In this document: positions 16,270 to 24,375 of the stretch, piece by piece
Position numbering within the stretch: the stretch's first letter is position 1
How the letters are laid out: each line of letters begins with the position of its first letter
Origin: an uncultured Steroidobacter sp.
GTDB taxonomy: Bacteria; Pseudomonadota; Gammaproteobacteria; Steroidobacterales; Steroidobacteraceae
NCBI GenBank assembly: GCA_946478975.1
Contig: CAMLEO010000072.1
Coordinates: 1-26,379 of the forward strand
Direction of reading: 5' to 3'
DNA: 26,379 nucleotides
The notes under the pieces: model-generated
Told to the model about the DNA's origin: nothing
What the model saw: only the letters and a program-made list of their open reading frames with translations
The model's database searches: none
Position numbers and translations under genes: made by a program

Positions 16270-17118
16270 ATGGCCGCCTACGTCACATCGGGCGCGGTTG
16301 GCAGAGGCTTGGGCGATCGCTTGATCCTGGGCGCGACCATCGTGCTCGCAATGGTGATGGTGATCCCGATGGTCTGGGCCCTCGGGCTGTCGATCAAGAG
16401 CAACGCCGAGCTGCTCGTTAACACCAACTCTGTCCTGCACGCGCCGTGGACGTTGAAGAACTACGCCGACATCATCGCCGGCTCGTCGGTGTTCCGCTGG
16501 CTGCTCAACAGCATCATCGTGTCCGCCGGCATGAGCCTCGGCGTGCTCGTGCTCTCGTCGCTTGCCGGCTATGGATTTGCGCGCCTGGAGTTTCCGGGAC
16601 GGAATGTGATTTTCGTGCTGGTGCTGTTCGGTCTCGCGATTCCGGAGCAGGCCGTCATCATCGTGCGCCATCAGCTGTTCAGCGCGCTCGACCTGCACAA
16701 CACCTATCCGGGATTGATGCTGCCGGGCATGTCGGCTCCGTTCGGCGTGTTCCTGATGACGCAATATTTCCGCGCCATCCCCACAGATATCGATGAGGCG
16801 GCGCTGCTCGACAATGCGTCGCGCTTCCAGATCTTCTGGCGTGTGCTGCTGCCCATGACGTTGCCGGCGCAGGCGACGTTGGGAATCTACACTTTCCTGC
16901 ACGCCTGGAACGACTACTGGTGGCCGCTGGTCTCGGGCACGAACGAGCAGATGTACACGATGACGGTCGGCATCGCCTCGACGCAGGTGAACTTCGCTGA
17001 ATCCGCCGGGCTCGGGTATTTGATGGCGCAAGCCGTATTCGGCTCGCTGCCGGTTCTGATCGTGTATATGTTCTTTCAGAAGTACATCGTGCGCGCTGTC
17101 TCCGGAGCAGCAAAATGA
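16270..17118 (+). CDS. CUT1 ABC transporter permease (MalG/UgpE-like)
   Basis: 282 aa with about six membrane helices, and the EAA motif DIDEAALLDNASRFQIFWRV (about residues 174-193) followed by LLPMTLPA. It is the second half of the heterodimeric channel. The stop TGA overlaps the ATG of the binding-protein gene by four bases (ATGA, 17115-17118), which suggests coupled translation. Confidence 0.95.
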   Translation: MAAYVTSGAVGRGLGDRLILGATIVLAMVMVIPMVWALGLSIKSNAELLVNTNSVLHAPWTLKNYADIIAGSSVFRWLLNSIIVSAGMSLGVLVLSSLAGYGFARLEFPGRNVIFVLVLFGLAIPEQAVIIVRHQLFSALDLHNTYPGLMLPGMSAPFGVFLMTQYFRAIPTDIDEAALLDNASRFQIFWRVLLPMTLPAQATLGIYTFLHAWNDYWWPLVSGTNEQMYTMTVGIASTQVNFAESAGLGYLMAQAVFGSLPVLIVYMFFQKYIVRAVSGAAK

Positions 17119-18422
17119 TGCGCGCGTTGGTCACATTGCTGATGTTCGCGCTGCTGACGAGCTGCGGTGTGCACCAGGCGCCGAACGAAATCGTCGTGCA
17201 ACGTTTCTTCGGCACCTGTCGCGCCGAGTACGGCGACCGCACCGACGTTGAAAAAGCGGAAGGCGAGTGCGGCATCATGACTACGCTCATCAATCGCTTC
17301 GCCGCTGAGAACCCCGACGTGCGCGTTCGGGTTAGCCCGGTCGCCTGGCCCGGTTACAACCAACTCTCGGCACAGATCGCGGCCGGCGATCCGCCGGACC
17401 TGGTGACGATGCATTTCTCCGCGATTCCCGATTACGAATCTCGAAAGCTGCTGGAACCGATCGGTGATGAATTGCGCGCGGCCGGCGTGAATCCCGAAGA
17501 CTTCACGACTTCGAGCCTCGCGGGCGTGAGCAAACATGGCCAGATCTACGGCATGCCCATCGATAACTGGGCGCCGCTGTGGCACATCAACATGAACTAT
17601 TTTCGCCAGGCCGGCCTGGTGAAGGACGGCAAGCCGATCCTGCCGCGCAGCCCCGAAGAGCTGCTCGAACAGGCGCGTCAGTTCAAGAAGGCGACCGGCA
17701 AACCGTATCTCGTGCAGGCACTCGCCAATCAGACGGCCGCGTACACGCGCAACTTCTATACCTTGATGATGCAGCAGAACGCGCAGTTCTTTGCCAACCC
17801 GCAGCAGATCAAGCTGCAGTCGCCGGAAGCGAAGCGAGTGTTCGAGTTGTTTCGACAGATCTACGCCGAAGATCTGACCACCAAGAATCTGGACTATGCC
17901 TCTGCGACCAATGCCTTCATCAACGGTGCGGGCGGTGTTTACCTGGTCGGCACGTGGCTGATCAGCGATTTCGATGCGCAAGCGCGCCAGCCCGATCGAC
18001 CGCTGTCGGACGGTTACGCCGTCATGCCGTTTCCTCAGCTGTACGAACGCGACGCGACTTATATTGATGGGCACGCGTGGGTGATGCCGACAAAAAAGCG
18101 CACCCCGCAACAGCGCGCCGCGCTTTTCAAACTGCTGAAATATCTGGCCGACAATGACTATCACTGGGCGCGCACCGGCCACGTGCCGTCGTTCAAGCCT
18201 GTGATCGAGAGCGAGCGGTTCAATGCGCTCCCGCATCGAAGCGAGCTCGCGAAACTGTCGCTGATCGGCACGCCGTTGCCGTCGGCCGTGCAGCGGCAGT
18301 TTCCGGTCCAGGACATCATCGGCGAAGAAATGGCCGCAGCAGTTGCCGGCCACAAACCCGTCGACGCCGCGCTCGCCGACGCGGAACATCGCGTCAACGA
18401 ATTGCTGTTCCATCTTTTGTAA
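17115..18422 (+). CDS. ABC transporter sugar-binding lipoprotein (family 1)
   Basis: 435 aa. The N-terminus is a short lipoprotein signal (MMRALVTLLMFALLTSC) with a lipobox LTSC and C17 as the lipidated residue, so the protein is probably membrane-anchored in the periplasm. The body is a family-1 (MalE/UgpB-like) solute-binding protein: NPDVRVRVSPVAWPGY, GDPPDLVTMHFSAIPDY, GQIYGMPIDNWAPLWHIN and GGVYLVGTWLISDF are typical. Two cysteines near the mature N-terminus (in GTCRAEYG and EGECGIM) flank an acidic loop and could form a disulfide. Together with the upstream ATPase and permeases it makes a complete importer. Substrate, an arabinose-containing oligosaccharide or L-arabinose, is inferred from context. 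Confidence 0.92.
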   Translation: MMRALVTLLMFALLTSCGVHQAPNEIVVQRFFGTCRAEYGDRTDVEKAEGECGIMTTLINRFAAENPDVRVRVSPVAWPGYNQLSAQIAAGDPPDLVTMHFSAIPDYESRKLLEPIGDELRAAGVNPEDFTTSSLAGVSKHGQIYGMPIDNWAPLWHINMNYFRQAGLVKDGKPILPRSPEELLEQARQFKKATGKPYLVQALANQTAAYTRNFYTLMMQQNAQFFANPQQIKLQSPEAKRVFELFRQIYAEDLTTKNLDYASATNAFINGAGGVYLVGTWLISDFDAQARQPDRPLSDGYAVMPFPQLYERDATYIDGHAWVMPTKKRTPQQRAALFKLLKYLADNDYHWARTGHVPSFKPVIESERFNALPHRSELAKLSLIGTPLPSAVQRQFPVQDIIGEEMAAAVAGHKPVDAALADAEHRVNELLFHLL

Positions 18423-18444
18423 GCTCTTTCACCGGATCTCTTCC

Positions 18445-19956
18445 ATGCTCACTTCACGCATCGTTGTCGACCGCGACTTCGTCATCTCCACCCTCGATCG
18501 CCGCGTGTTCGGCACGTTCGTCGAGCACTTGGGGCGCTGCGTTTACGGGGGCATCTACGAGCCCGGCCACGCCACCGCGGACAAGGACGGCTTTCGGCAG
18601 GACGTGCTGGAGCTGACGCGCGAGCTGGGCGTGACCATCGTGCGCTATCCCGGCGGCAACTTTCTTTCCGGCTACAACTGGGAGGATGGCGTCGGCCCGA
18701 AGGATCAGCGTCCGACGCGGCTGGACCTGGCGTGGGGTTCGACCGAGAGCAACGAATTCGGCACCAACGAATTCATCACCTGGTGCCGGACCGCGAACGT
18801 CGAGCCGATGTTTGCTGTGAATCTCGGTACGCGCGGGCCGGACGAGGCGCGTCATTTCCTGGAGTACTGCAATCATCCGGGCGGAACTCACTATTCGGAC
18901 CTGCGGCGCGCGCACGGCTATGAGCAGCCGCATAACATCAAGTTCTGGTGCCTGGGGAACGAAATGGATGGCCCGTGGCAGATCTGCCAGAAGACAGCCG
19001 AGGAATACGGACGCGTCGCGAAAGAAACAGCGAAGGTGATGCGCTGGGTCGAAAGCGATTTGCAACTTGCCGCATGCGGTTCATCCCAGCGCGCCATGCC
19101 GACATACGGTTCGTGGGAATACGACGTGCTCGATCATTGTTTCAACGAAGTAGATTTCATTTCGCTGCACGCTTATTTCCGCAACGACAGCAACGACGTC
19201 CAGCAGTTCTTCACCGTGATCGAGGACCTCGACTACTTCATCAAGGAAGTCGCGGCGATCAGCGATGCGGTGGCGGCGAAGCGGCGCTCGTCGAAGCGCA
19301 TCATGCTGTCGCTCGACGAATGGAACGTCTGGTACAAGGCGCACACACCGGCGGACCTGCGCAAGCCGGGCTGGCCGAAGGCGCCGCCGCTGCTGGAGGA
19401 GATTTATAACTTCGAAGATGCGCTGGTGGTCGGCGGTGCGCTGATCACGCTCATCAACAACGCCGATCGCGTGAAGACGGCGTGCCTTGCGCAGCTGGTC
19501 AATGTCATTGGGGCGATCTTCACCGAGACGGGCGGGCCGGCGTGGCGCCAGACGATTTTCCACCCGTTCGCGCAGGCGTCTCGCCATGCTCGCGGGCAGG
19601 TGCTGCGCACGAAGGTGCAGACGGACACATTCTCGACCAAGACTCACACCGACTTGCCGCTGCTGTTGTCGAGCGTGATTCACGACGAACAAAGCGGTGC
19701 GGTCACGATCCTCGCGCTCAATCGGAGTGCGAGCGACGAAATGGATCTGAATATCGAGCTGCGCGGCTTCGGCGAGGATCGCAAGGTGACGCTCGCGAGC
19801 GAGCTGCATCACAGCGACTTGAAGGCGGTCAACAGCAAGTCGGCGCCGGACGCGGTGTCGCCCAGAAACAGAACGGACGTAACGATCTCCAAAGGCGTCG
19901 TCAGCGCGCGCTTGAAGCCGCTGTCGTGGAACGTCATCGTCACGGTGCCGGCGTAA
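18445..19956 (+). CDS. Cytoplasmic GH51 alpha-L-arabinofuranosidase
   Basis: 503 aa with no signal peptide, so intracellular. It matches the classic bacterial AbfA type: TFVEHLGRCVYGGIYEPGH (24-42), VRYPGGNFLSGYNWEDGVGP (66-85), acid/base E173 in WCLGNEMDGPWQ, ISLHAYFRN (239-247) and nucleophile E292 in SLDEWNVWY. These glutamates lie two residues below those of the Geobacillus enzyme (E175, E294). Start ATG 18445 aligns with the family; a reading frame extension upstream has no support. It follows the importer genes by 22 bases, suggesting that arabino-oligosaccharides enter intact and are cut to L-arabinose inside. Confidence 0.95.
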   Translation: MLTSRIVVDRDFVISTLDRRVFGTFVEHLGRCVYGGIYEPGHATADKDGFRQDVLELTRELGVTIVRYPGGNFLSGYNWEDGVGPKDQRPTRLDLAWGSTESNEFGTNEFITWCRTANVEPMFAVNLGTRGPDEARHFLEYCNHPGGTHYSDLRRAHGYEQPHNIKFWCLGNEMDGPWQICQKTAEEYGRVAKETAKVMRWVESDLQLAACGSSQRAMPTYGSWEYDVLDHCFNEVDFISLHAYFRNDSNDVQQFFTVIEDLDYFIKEVAAISDAVAAKRRSSKRIMLSLDEWNVWYKAHTPADLRKPGWPKAPPLLEEIYNFEDALVVGGALITLINNADRVKTACLAQLVNVIGAIFTETGGPAWRQTIFHPFAQASRHARGQVLRTKVQTDTFSTKTHTDLPLLLSSVIHDEQSGAVTILALNRSASDEMDLNIELRGFGEDRKVTLASELHHSDLKAVNSKSAPDAVSPRNRTDVTISKGVVSARLKPLSWNVIVTVPA

Positions 19957-19975
19957 TTCACGAGGAGCGCAAGTC

Positions 19976-21886
19976 ATGAAGTTGTTGCGAGCGGTGGTAT
20001 TGGGAAGCCTGGCGATGGTTGCTGCCGCCAATGTCGATGCGGCGCCGGCGCTGACCGCGTTCAAGCTCAGCGAAGTCGAGCTGCTGGAAAGCCCGTTCAA
20101 GCAGGCGATGGAGCGGAACGCCACTTATTTGTTGAGCCTGGATGCGGACCGGCTGTTGCACAACACTCGCCAGTACGCCGGCCTGCAGCCCAAGGGCGAG
20201 TTGTATGGCGGTTGGGAGTCGCAAGGCATCGCCGGTCATACGCTCGGCCACTATCTCACCGCGTTGTCACAACAGTACGCAGCGACTGGCGATGAGCGTT
20301 TCCGCAAACGGATCGATTACATCATCTCCGAGATGGCAGAAGCGCAACGTGCCTATGGCGATGGTTATGTCGGCGCATTGCCGCCGCTCGAACTGGCGAC
20401 GCTGCGTGGATTCAAAGAAGGCAAGGTCGAGACCAAGGGCGCGTTCAACTTCAAGGACGGCGGCTGGGTTCCCTGGTACACGCAGCACAAAGTGCTCGCC
20501 GGCCTGCGAGATGCCTGGACGCTGGGCGGCAGCGAGCAGGCGAAAGATGTGACCTTGCGCCTGGCCAATTGGGTGGACGACATCACTGCGCCGCTCACGC
20601 CCGAGCAATTGCAAACGATGCTGCAGGTCGAGCACGGCGGCATGAACGAAGTGCTGCTGGATATTTACGAACTGACGCACGAGCAACGTTATCTCGCGAC
20701 CGCGCGTCGTTTCGAACATCGCGCGATTCTCGATCCGCTGCTCGCCGGCCGCGACGAGTTGCCGGGCAAGCATGCCAACACGCAGATTCCGAAGATCATC
20801 GGCGCCGCACGCAGCTATGAAGTTGCCGACGAGCCGCAAGGCCGAACCATCGCCGAGAATTTCTGGAAGAAGGTGGTGCGCGATCACTCGTGGGCGATCG
20901 GCGGCAACAGCGACGGCGAATTTTTCTTTTCGCCGACCACCGCGTCTCAGCACCTGAGTGCCGCAACCGCCGAGACGTGCAACACCTATAACATGCTGCG
21001 ACTCACCGACAGATTGATCGGCTGGCAGCCGCAGGTGGAGTACGCGGACTTCGAAGAGCGTGCGCTGTACAACCACATCCTCGCCTCGCAGGAGCCGAAG
21101 CAGGGCATGTTCACGTATTTCATGTCACTCAAGCCCGGCCACTTCAAAACCTACAGCACACCGCACGATTCGTTCTGGTGCTGTGTCGGCAGCGGCATGG
21201 AGAATCACACCAAGTATGGCGCGGCGATTTATTTCCACACTGCCGATGCGTTGTACGTGAATCAGTTCATTCCTTCCAAGCTGCGTTGGCAGGAGCGGGG
21301 ACTGGAGCTGGAGCAGCGCACCCGCTATCCGAACGAAAATCGCAGCTCGTTCACGGTCACGCAGGCGCCGGCGGGTTCGGTCGCTGTGAACGTACGAGTG
21401 CCGGCCTGGGCGACCGACAAAGCGACATTCACGCTCAATGGCAAGCCGCTCGATGTGCCGGCTCAGCCCGGCTCGTATGCAGTCATCAAGCGTGAGTGGA
21501 AGAAGGGCGATGCATTGACCATGACCCTGCCGATGTCCGTGCGGACGGAAGCGGTGCATGGCTCGCCGGAGCTGGTCGCGTTCATCTACGGTCCGGTGGT
21601 GCTGGCCGGCGATCTCGGGCCGGTGTCGCCGACGGAAAATATTCCCTATGCCAGGGAGCAGCAGGCGAACCTCAAGCTCGAAGGCATTGCGGTCCCCGAA
21701 CTGAGCGGCCAGCCCGAATCGATTGCCGCCAGTCTGAAGCGGCTGCCCGGCAAGGATGTCGCGTTCAAGCTGACCAGCACCACGCCGCGGCGTGATATCA
21801 CGCTACGTCCGTTCCACGAGATCCATTACGACCGTTACACGGTCTACTGGAAAGTGAACCCACCCAAGCAAGCGCGCCGCGACTAG
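19976..21886 (+). CDS. Secreted GH127 beta-L-arabinofuranosidase
   Basis: 636 aa with a signal peptide (1 to about 22, ending NVDA). The GH127 (former DUF1680) pattern runs through the protein: GGWESQGIAGHTLGHYL (78-94), WVPWYTQHKVLAGLRDA (164-180), EHGGMNEVL (219-227), then the zinc and catalytic residues E333 and C335 (AETCNTYNM) and C402/C403 (SFWCCVGSGMENH). In the characterised Bifidobacterium enzyme the equivalent set is E338, C340, C417, C418, with the first cysteine of the pair as nucleophile. E315 (DGEFF) is the likely acid/base. The family releases beta-L-arabinofuranose, as found on plant hydroxyproline-rich glycoproteins. GAGGAG lies eight bases before the ATG. Last gene of unit C; its stop is two bases from the stop of the convergent membrane-protein gene. 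Confidence 0.94.
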   Translation: MKLLRAVVLGSLAMVAAANVDAAPALTAFKLSEVELLESPFKQAMERNATYLLSLDADRLLHNTRQYAGLQPKGELYGGWESQGIAGHTLGHYLTALSQQYAATGDERFRKRIDYIISEMAEAQRAYGDGYVGALPPLELATLRGFKEGKVETKGAFNFKDGGWVPWYTQHKVLAGLRDAWTLGGSEQAKDVTLRLANWVDDITAPLTPEQLQTMLQVEHGGMNEVLLDIYELTHEQRYLATARRFEHRAILDPLLAGRDELPGKHANTQIPKIIGAARSYEVADEPQGRTIAENFWKKVVRDHSWAIGGNSDGEFFFSPTTASQHLSAATAETCNTYNMLRLTDRLIGWQPQVEYADFEERALYNHILASQEPKQGMFTYFMSLKPGHFKTYSTPHDSFWCCVGSGMENHTKYGAAIYFHTADALYVNQFIPSKLRWQERGLELEQRTRYPNENRSSFTVTQAPAGSVAVNVRVPAWATDKATFTLNGKPLDVPAQPGSYAVIKREWKKGDALTMTLPMSVRTEAVHGSPELVAFIYGPVVLAGDLGPVSPTENIPYAREQQANLKLEGIAVPELSGQPESIAASLKRLPGKDVAFKLTSTTPRRDITLRPFHEIHYDRYTVYWKVNPPKQARRD

Positions 21887-21888
21887 CG

Positions 21889-22317
21889 CTACTGCTTCTC
21901 GTCGACCTCATCTACCGTCGCCTGGCCCGTCCAGCGACGGTAGAGATGCGCCCAGGCCATGCCGATGGCCAGGATCAGCGACAGCACCACTAGGCCGATC
22001 CACACCAGGGCGTTGGTGTTCTGGAGCGTCACCCAGCCCCACGACACGATCATCCAGATCAGCGCGCCGCACAGCGCGAACGCCAGCAGCATCCCGACCA
22101 GGCCGATCGATTTCAGGGTCGCCCCCAGGAACACGATCCAGCCGATCAGCAGCAGGATGCCGCACACCGCCTCCACTGGCGTCACATGCGGGAAGCCGTT
22201 CGACAGCATGTGCACGTACGAGTAGCCACTCGGGTTGAACGTCAGCAAAACCAGCAATAACGAGAAGGCCGCGCGCAGTAGGAAGCCGCGGAAGGTGAGT
22301 TCGTTCACGAAGCGCAT
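21889..22317 (-). CDS. Small four-helix membrane protein (DUF6524-like)
   Basis: 142 aa with four predicted membrane helices at about 11-28, 48-66, 71-92 and 103-124 and a short charged tail. The beginning, MRFVNELTFRGFLLRAAF and FNPSGYSY, is a pattern I associate with the DUF6524 family; its function is unknown. The ATG at 22317 fits the family start; AGG lies directly before it, and a GTG three codons later is better spaced from that AGG. It is convergent with GH127 and divergent from the XRE gene, so it is probably transcribed on its own. Confidence 0.75.
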   Translation of the reverse strand: MRFVNELTFRGFLLRAAFSLLLVLLTFNPSGYSYVHMLSNGFPHVTPVEAVCGILLLIGWIVFLGATLKSIGLVGMLLAFALCGALIWMIVSWGWVTLQNTNALVWIGLVVLSLILAIGMAWAHLYRRWTGQATVDEVDEKQ

Positions 22318-22628
22318 CCTGCAAATCTGGCAAAGCGTAAGTATCGGCGAGCCGCCGGTTGGTGGGAAGCGGGGCGCGTCGACAGCGGTGCCCGGCTGGA
22401 TGGGGGCGCGCGGAAGATTGCGCGGATGATATGCGTTGTGGATGGGGCGCACGAGATCACAAACCAGTTGCGCAAATCGTCCTTTGACAGGTCAATAAAT
22501 CGAATTTTCGGGTCGACAAACTTCACCTGTTTCTTTTTACTCTTCACGCCGCAGGGGTTCTGAAAAACACGAGCGAGGGCCTATGAACTGTAATCACCGA
22601 TCGCGCTCCACTACAGCAGGTTAGTGCC

Positions 22629-22656
22629 TTCACAGGGATATATCCTCTTTTAGGAT
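22629..22656 (+). promoter_or_regulatory. Candidate promoter of the XRE-ORF6N pair
   Basis: TTCACA (22629-22634, five of six to consensus) and TAGGAT (22651-22656, four of six) with a 16-base spacer, placing transcription start about 30 bases before the GTG at 22692. Confidence 0.45.
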
Positions 22657-22657
22657 C
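22636..22657. promoter_or_regulatory. HipB-like dyad over the XRE promoter
   Basis: TATCC (22641-22645) faces GGATC (22653-22657) across seven bases, close to the TATCC-N8-GGATA operator of the HipB antitoxin. It is preceded by a perfect 10-base palindrome GGATATATCC (22636-22645) sharing the left half-site. Both overlap the candidate -35/-10 region, a layout expected for autorepression by the XRE protein. Confidence 0.45.
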
Positions 22658-22691
22658 ATGGCTACAAAAACAATCGTTCGAGAGTCGCCGC

Positions 22692-23057
22692 GTGATCAAA
22701 CAAGAGAGCCGCGCCTTTTTCAGGGCTCTGGGTTCGCACATCTCAGTACTGCGCAAAGAGCAGGGCATGACTCAAGCGGAGTTGGCCCGAGCGCTGGGAG
22801 TGTCACAACAGACGGTGTTCGCCTACGAGCTCGGCGATCGGCGCGTGTCGGTGCTGATCGTCTCCAAGCTGGCGAAAATTTTTGGCGTGTCGGTGGAAGA
22901 CTTGATGGGCCTGACGCGCACGCCGCGTCCTGGCCATCGGCGCCTGTCGCCGGCGGGTCTGCGGCACGCGGAGCGTTTCCAGCAGCTGAGCAAGACCGAG
23001 CAGCGCTTCGTGAAAAAGATCATGGACGTCCTGCTCGAACGCAACAGCATTCATTGA
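22692..23057 (+). CDS. XRE-family helix-turn-helix regulator
   Basis: 121 aa. A Cro/CI-type HTH spans about residues 12-72: LGSHISVLRKEQGMTQAELARALGV, then SQQTVFAYELGDRRVSV with the recognition helix, then LIVSKLAKIFGVSVEDLMGL. The tail (73-121) is basic and helical (RLSPAGLRHAERFQQLSKTEQRFVKKIMDVLLE). Start is the GTG at 22692, with GAGAG upstream. Its stop TGA overlaps a TTG that probably starts the next gene. The promoter-overlapping dyad suggests it represses itself. Confidence 0.9.
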   Translation: MIKQESRAFFRALGSHISVLRKEQGMTQAELARALGVSQQTVFAYELGDRRVSVLIVSKLAKIFGVSVEDLMGLTRTPRPGHRRLSPAGLRHAERFQQLSKTEQRFVKKIMDVLLERNSIH

Positions 23058-23506
23058 AGTACGAGTCTCCCTTCGAGCATTTGCTCATCCACAACCGTGG
23101 GCGCAAGGCGGTGCGAGACGACGATCTTGCCCGCCATTTCGGCCTCACTGTCGAGCAAATGTATCGACGCCTCGGCCGCAAGTTGCTGTCGTTTGCTCGC
23201 AGCAGCTGGTTTGAGGTGCTGCCCGAGAAGGGCAGCAAAGTTCATTTGCGGCCAGCGCTCGCGTTTACGCTGAGCGGCGTCATCCTGGTCAGCGCGGCGC
23301 TCGGGATGGAGCGCGCGGTCGAGGCGGGAATGGCCATCGTGCCGCTGCTGAAGACGCGCCGTCGCTCGTCAAAGAATCGTGAGCGCCAGCCTCGGCGGGC
23401 ACATGACCCGTCGAGGCAGGCGAGATACGTGAGAGCGTTCGAGAGATTGCAGGCGGAGTTGCAGCGCCTGCTCAGCGCAGGAACTTGCCCAATTCCTTCG
23501 GGCTGA
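23054..23506 (+). CDS. ORF6N-like domain protein, overlapping partner of the XRE regulator
   Basis: 150 aa if started at the TTG (23054) that overlaps the XRE stop; no ATG or GTG offers a better start. Residues about 8-100 resemble the ORF6N domain of phage antirepressors: DDDLARHFGLTVEQMYRRLGRKL matches the domain's D-R-D-L-A...Y-G-V block, and FTLSGVILVSAALGMERAVE matches its FTExGVxMLSxVLxSxRA block. The tail is very basic (RRRSSKNRERQPRR) and may bind nucleic acid. ORF6N proteins usually occur in phage or mobile elements, but no other such gene is near. The last 35 bases overlap the tail of the convergent lyase-family gene. Function is not known; antagonism or co-regulation with the XRE protein is inference. 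Confidence 0.65.
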   Translation: MKYESPFEHLLIHNRGRKAVRDDDLARHFGLTVEQMYRRLGRKLLSFARSSWFEVLPEKGSKVHLRPALAFTLSGVILVSAALGMERAVEAGMAIVPLLKTRRRSSKNRERQPRRAHDPSRQARYVRAFERLQAELQRLLSAGTCPIPSG

Positions 23507-24293
23507 TCAGGTCGTTCAAGAAATCGAACGTTCCCTGTTCCTTGATTTGCATCACCGCCCGATACACGCCGCTCATGGCTGCACGATGCAGTGAAGTCGC
23601 GAGGCTGATTCTGCGCACGCCGGCGTCCTGCAGCTCGGCGACGCTGAAGGAACGGCCGGGGATCCCAACCATGAAGTTCACCGGCTTGGACAGCGACGAG
23701 CACACCGTGCGCACCGCTTGCAGGTCCGGCAGGCCCGGCGCGAACAACACATCGGCGCCGGCTTTCTCGAACGCCTGCAGGCGCTTGATGGTGTCGTCGA
23801 GGTCGGCGCGGCCGTGCAAAAGGTTTTCGCAACGAGCCGTGAACGCAAATGGAAACGGCAGCGAGCGTGCCGCTTCGGCGGCTGCGGTCACGCGCTCGAC
23901 TGCTTGATTGAAATCGTAGATGGGCCGGGCCGGGTCGCCGGTGTAATCCTCGATCGAGCCGCCGACCAGGCCGGCCTGGGCCGCCAGGCGGATCGTTTCC
24001 GCGGCGTGCTCGGGGCTGTGGCCAAAGCCGTTTTCGAGATCGCCTGCGACCGGCACGTCGACGGCGCCGGCGAGTGCGCGAGCATGCGCCATGGCTTCGT
24101 CACGTGTGATTTTGCCGTCCGCTCGTCCTAGCGTCGCCGCCGAGGCGGCGCTCGATGTCGCGATTGCGGGGAAGCCGAGGCCCGCGAGCAACTGCGCCGA
24201 GCCGGCGTCCCAAGCATTCGCAATGATGAAAGCGCGCGGCTGCTCATGCAGCGCTCGAAACTGGACAGCCTTGTCGTGTTGGGTCGCGGGCAT
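23472..24293 (-). CDS. Isocitrate lyase/PEP-mutase superfamily enzyme
   Basis: 273 aa from the ATG at 24293, chosen because GGGAG lies eight bases upstream. The TIM-barrel superfamily is recognised from NAWDAGSAQLLAGLGFPAIATSS (26-48), the metal motif GDLENGFG (84-91, D85 and E87), SIEDY (114-118, E115/D116) and TARCENLLHG (152-161, R154). The KKCGH catalytic-cysteine motif of true isocitrate and methylisocitrate lyases is not present. It belongs to the short, widespread PEP-phosphonomutase-like branch whose substrate is mostly unknown; C-C or P-C bond chemistry on a 2-oxo acid is expected. It follows the QueC-like gene on the same strand after 82 bases, possibly co-transcribed. Confidence 0.88.
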   Translation of the reverse strand: MPATQHDKAVQFRALHEQPRAFIIANAWDAGSAQLLAGLGFPAIATSSAASAATLGRADGKITRDEAMAHARALAGAVDVPVAGDLENGFGHSPEHAAETIRLAAQAGLVGGSIEDYTGDPARPIYDFNQAVERVTAAAEAARSLPFPFAFTARCENLLHGRADLDDTIKRLQAFEKAGADVLFAPGLPDLQAVRTVCSSLSKPVNFMVGIPGRSFSVAELQDAGVRRISLATSLHRAAMSGVYRAVMQIKEQGTFDFLNDLISPKELGKFLR

Positions 24294-24375
24294 GACGATT
24301 TCTCCCTGAGAATTTGTTTTCACCAGCCGCGCACCGTACGGCGGAAACTCGTCAGCCCATGTCAGCGACTTGCGG

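Larger units (their letters stand above)
22318..22691. other. Intergenic region between the membrane protein and XRE genes
   Basis: 374 bases between divergent genes. The part from about 22480 to 22690 is clearly more AT-rich than its surroundings. It holds the promoter and dyad upstream of the XRE gene (described separately). An isolated TTGACA at 22484 has no matching -10 at normal spacing. I see no convincing coding sequence, tRNA or terminator here. Confidence 0.6.

Noticed and set aside
22484..22489. Perfect TTGACA
   Set aside because: No -10 hexamer at 15-19 bases in the right direction; not called as a promoter.
23054..23506. Alternative long frame starting at 22658 that runs through the XRE gene into the ORF6N-like gene
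   Set aside because: Its first 130 codons are out of frame with a clear XRE domain and have no domain pattern; only the part after 23054 looks like protein.
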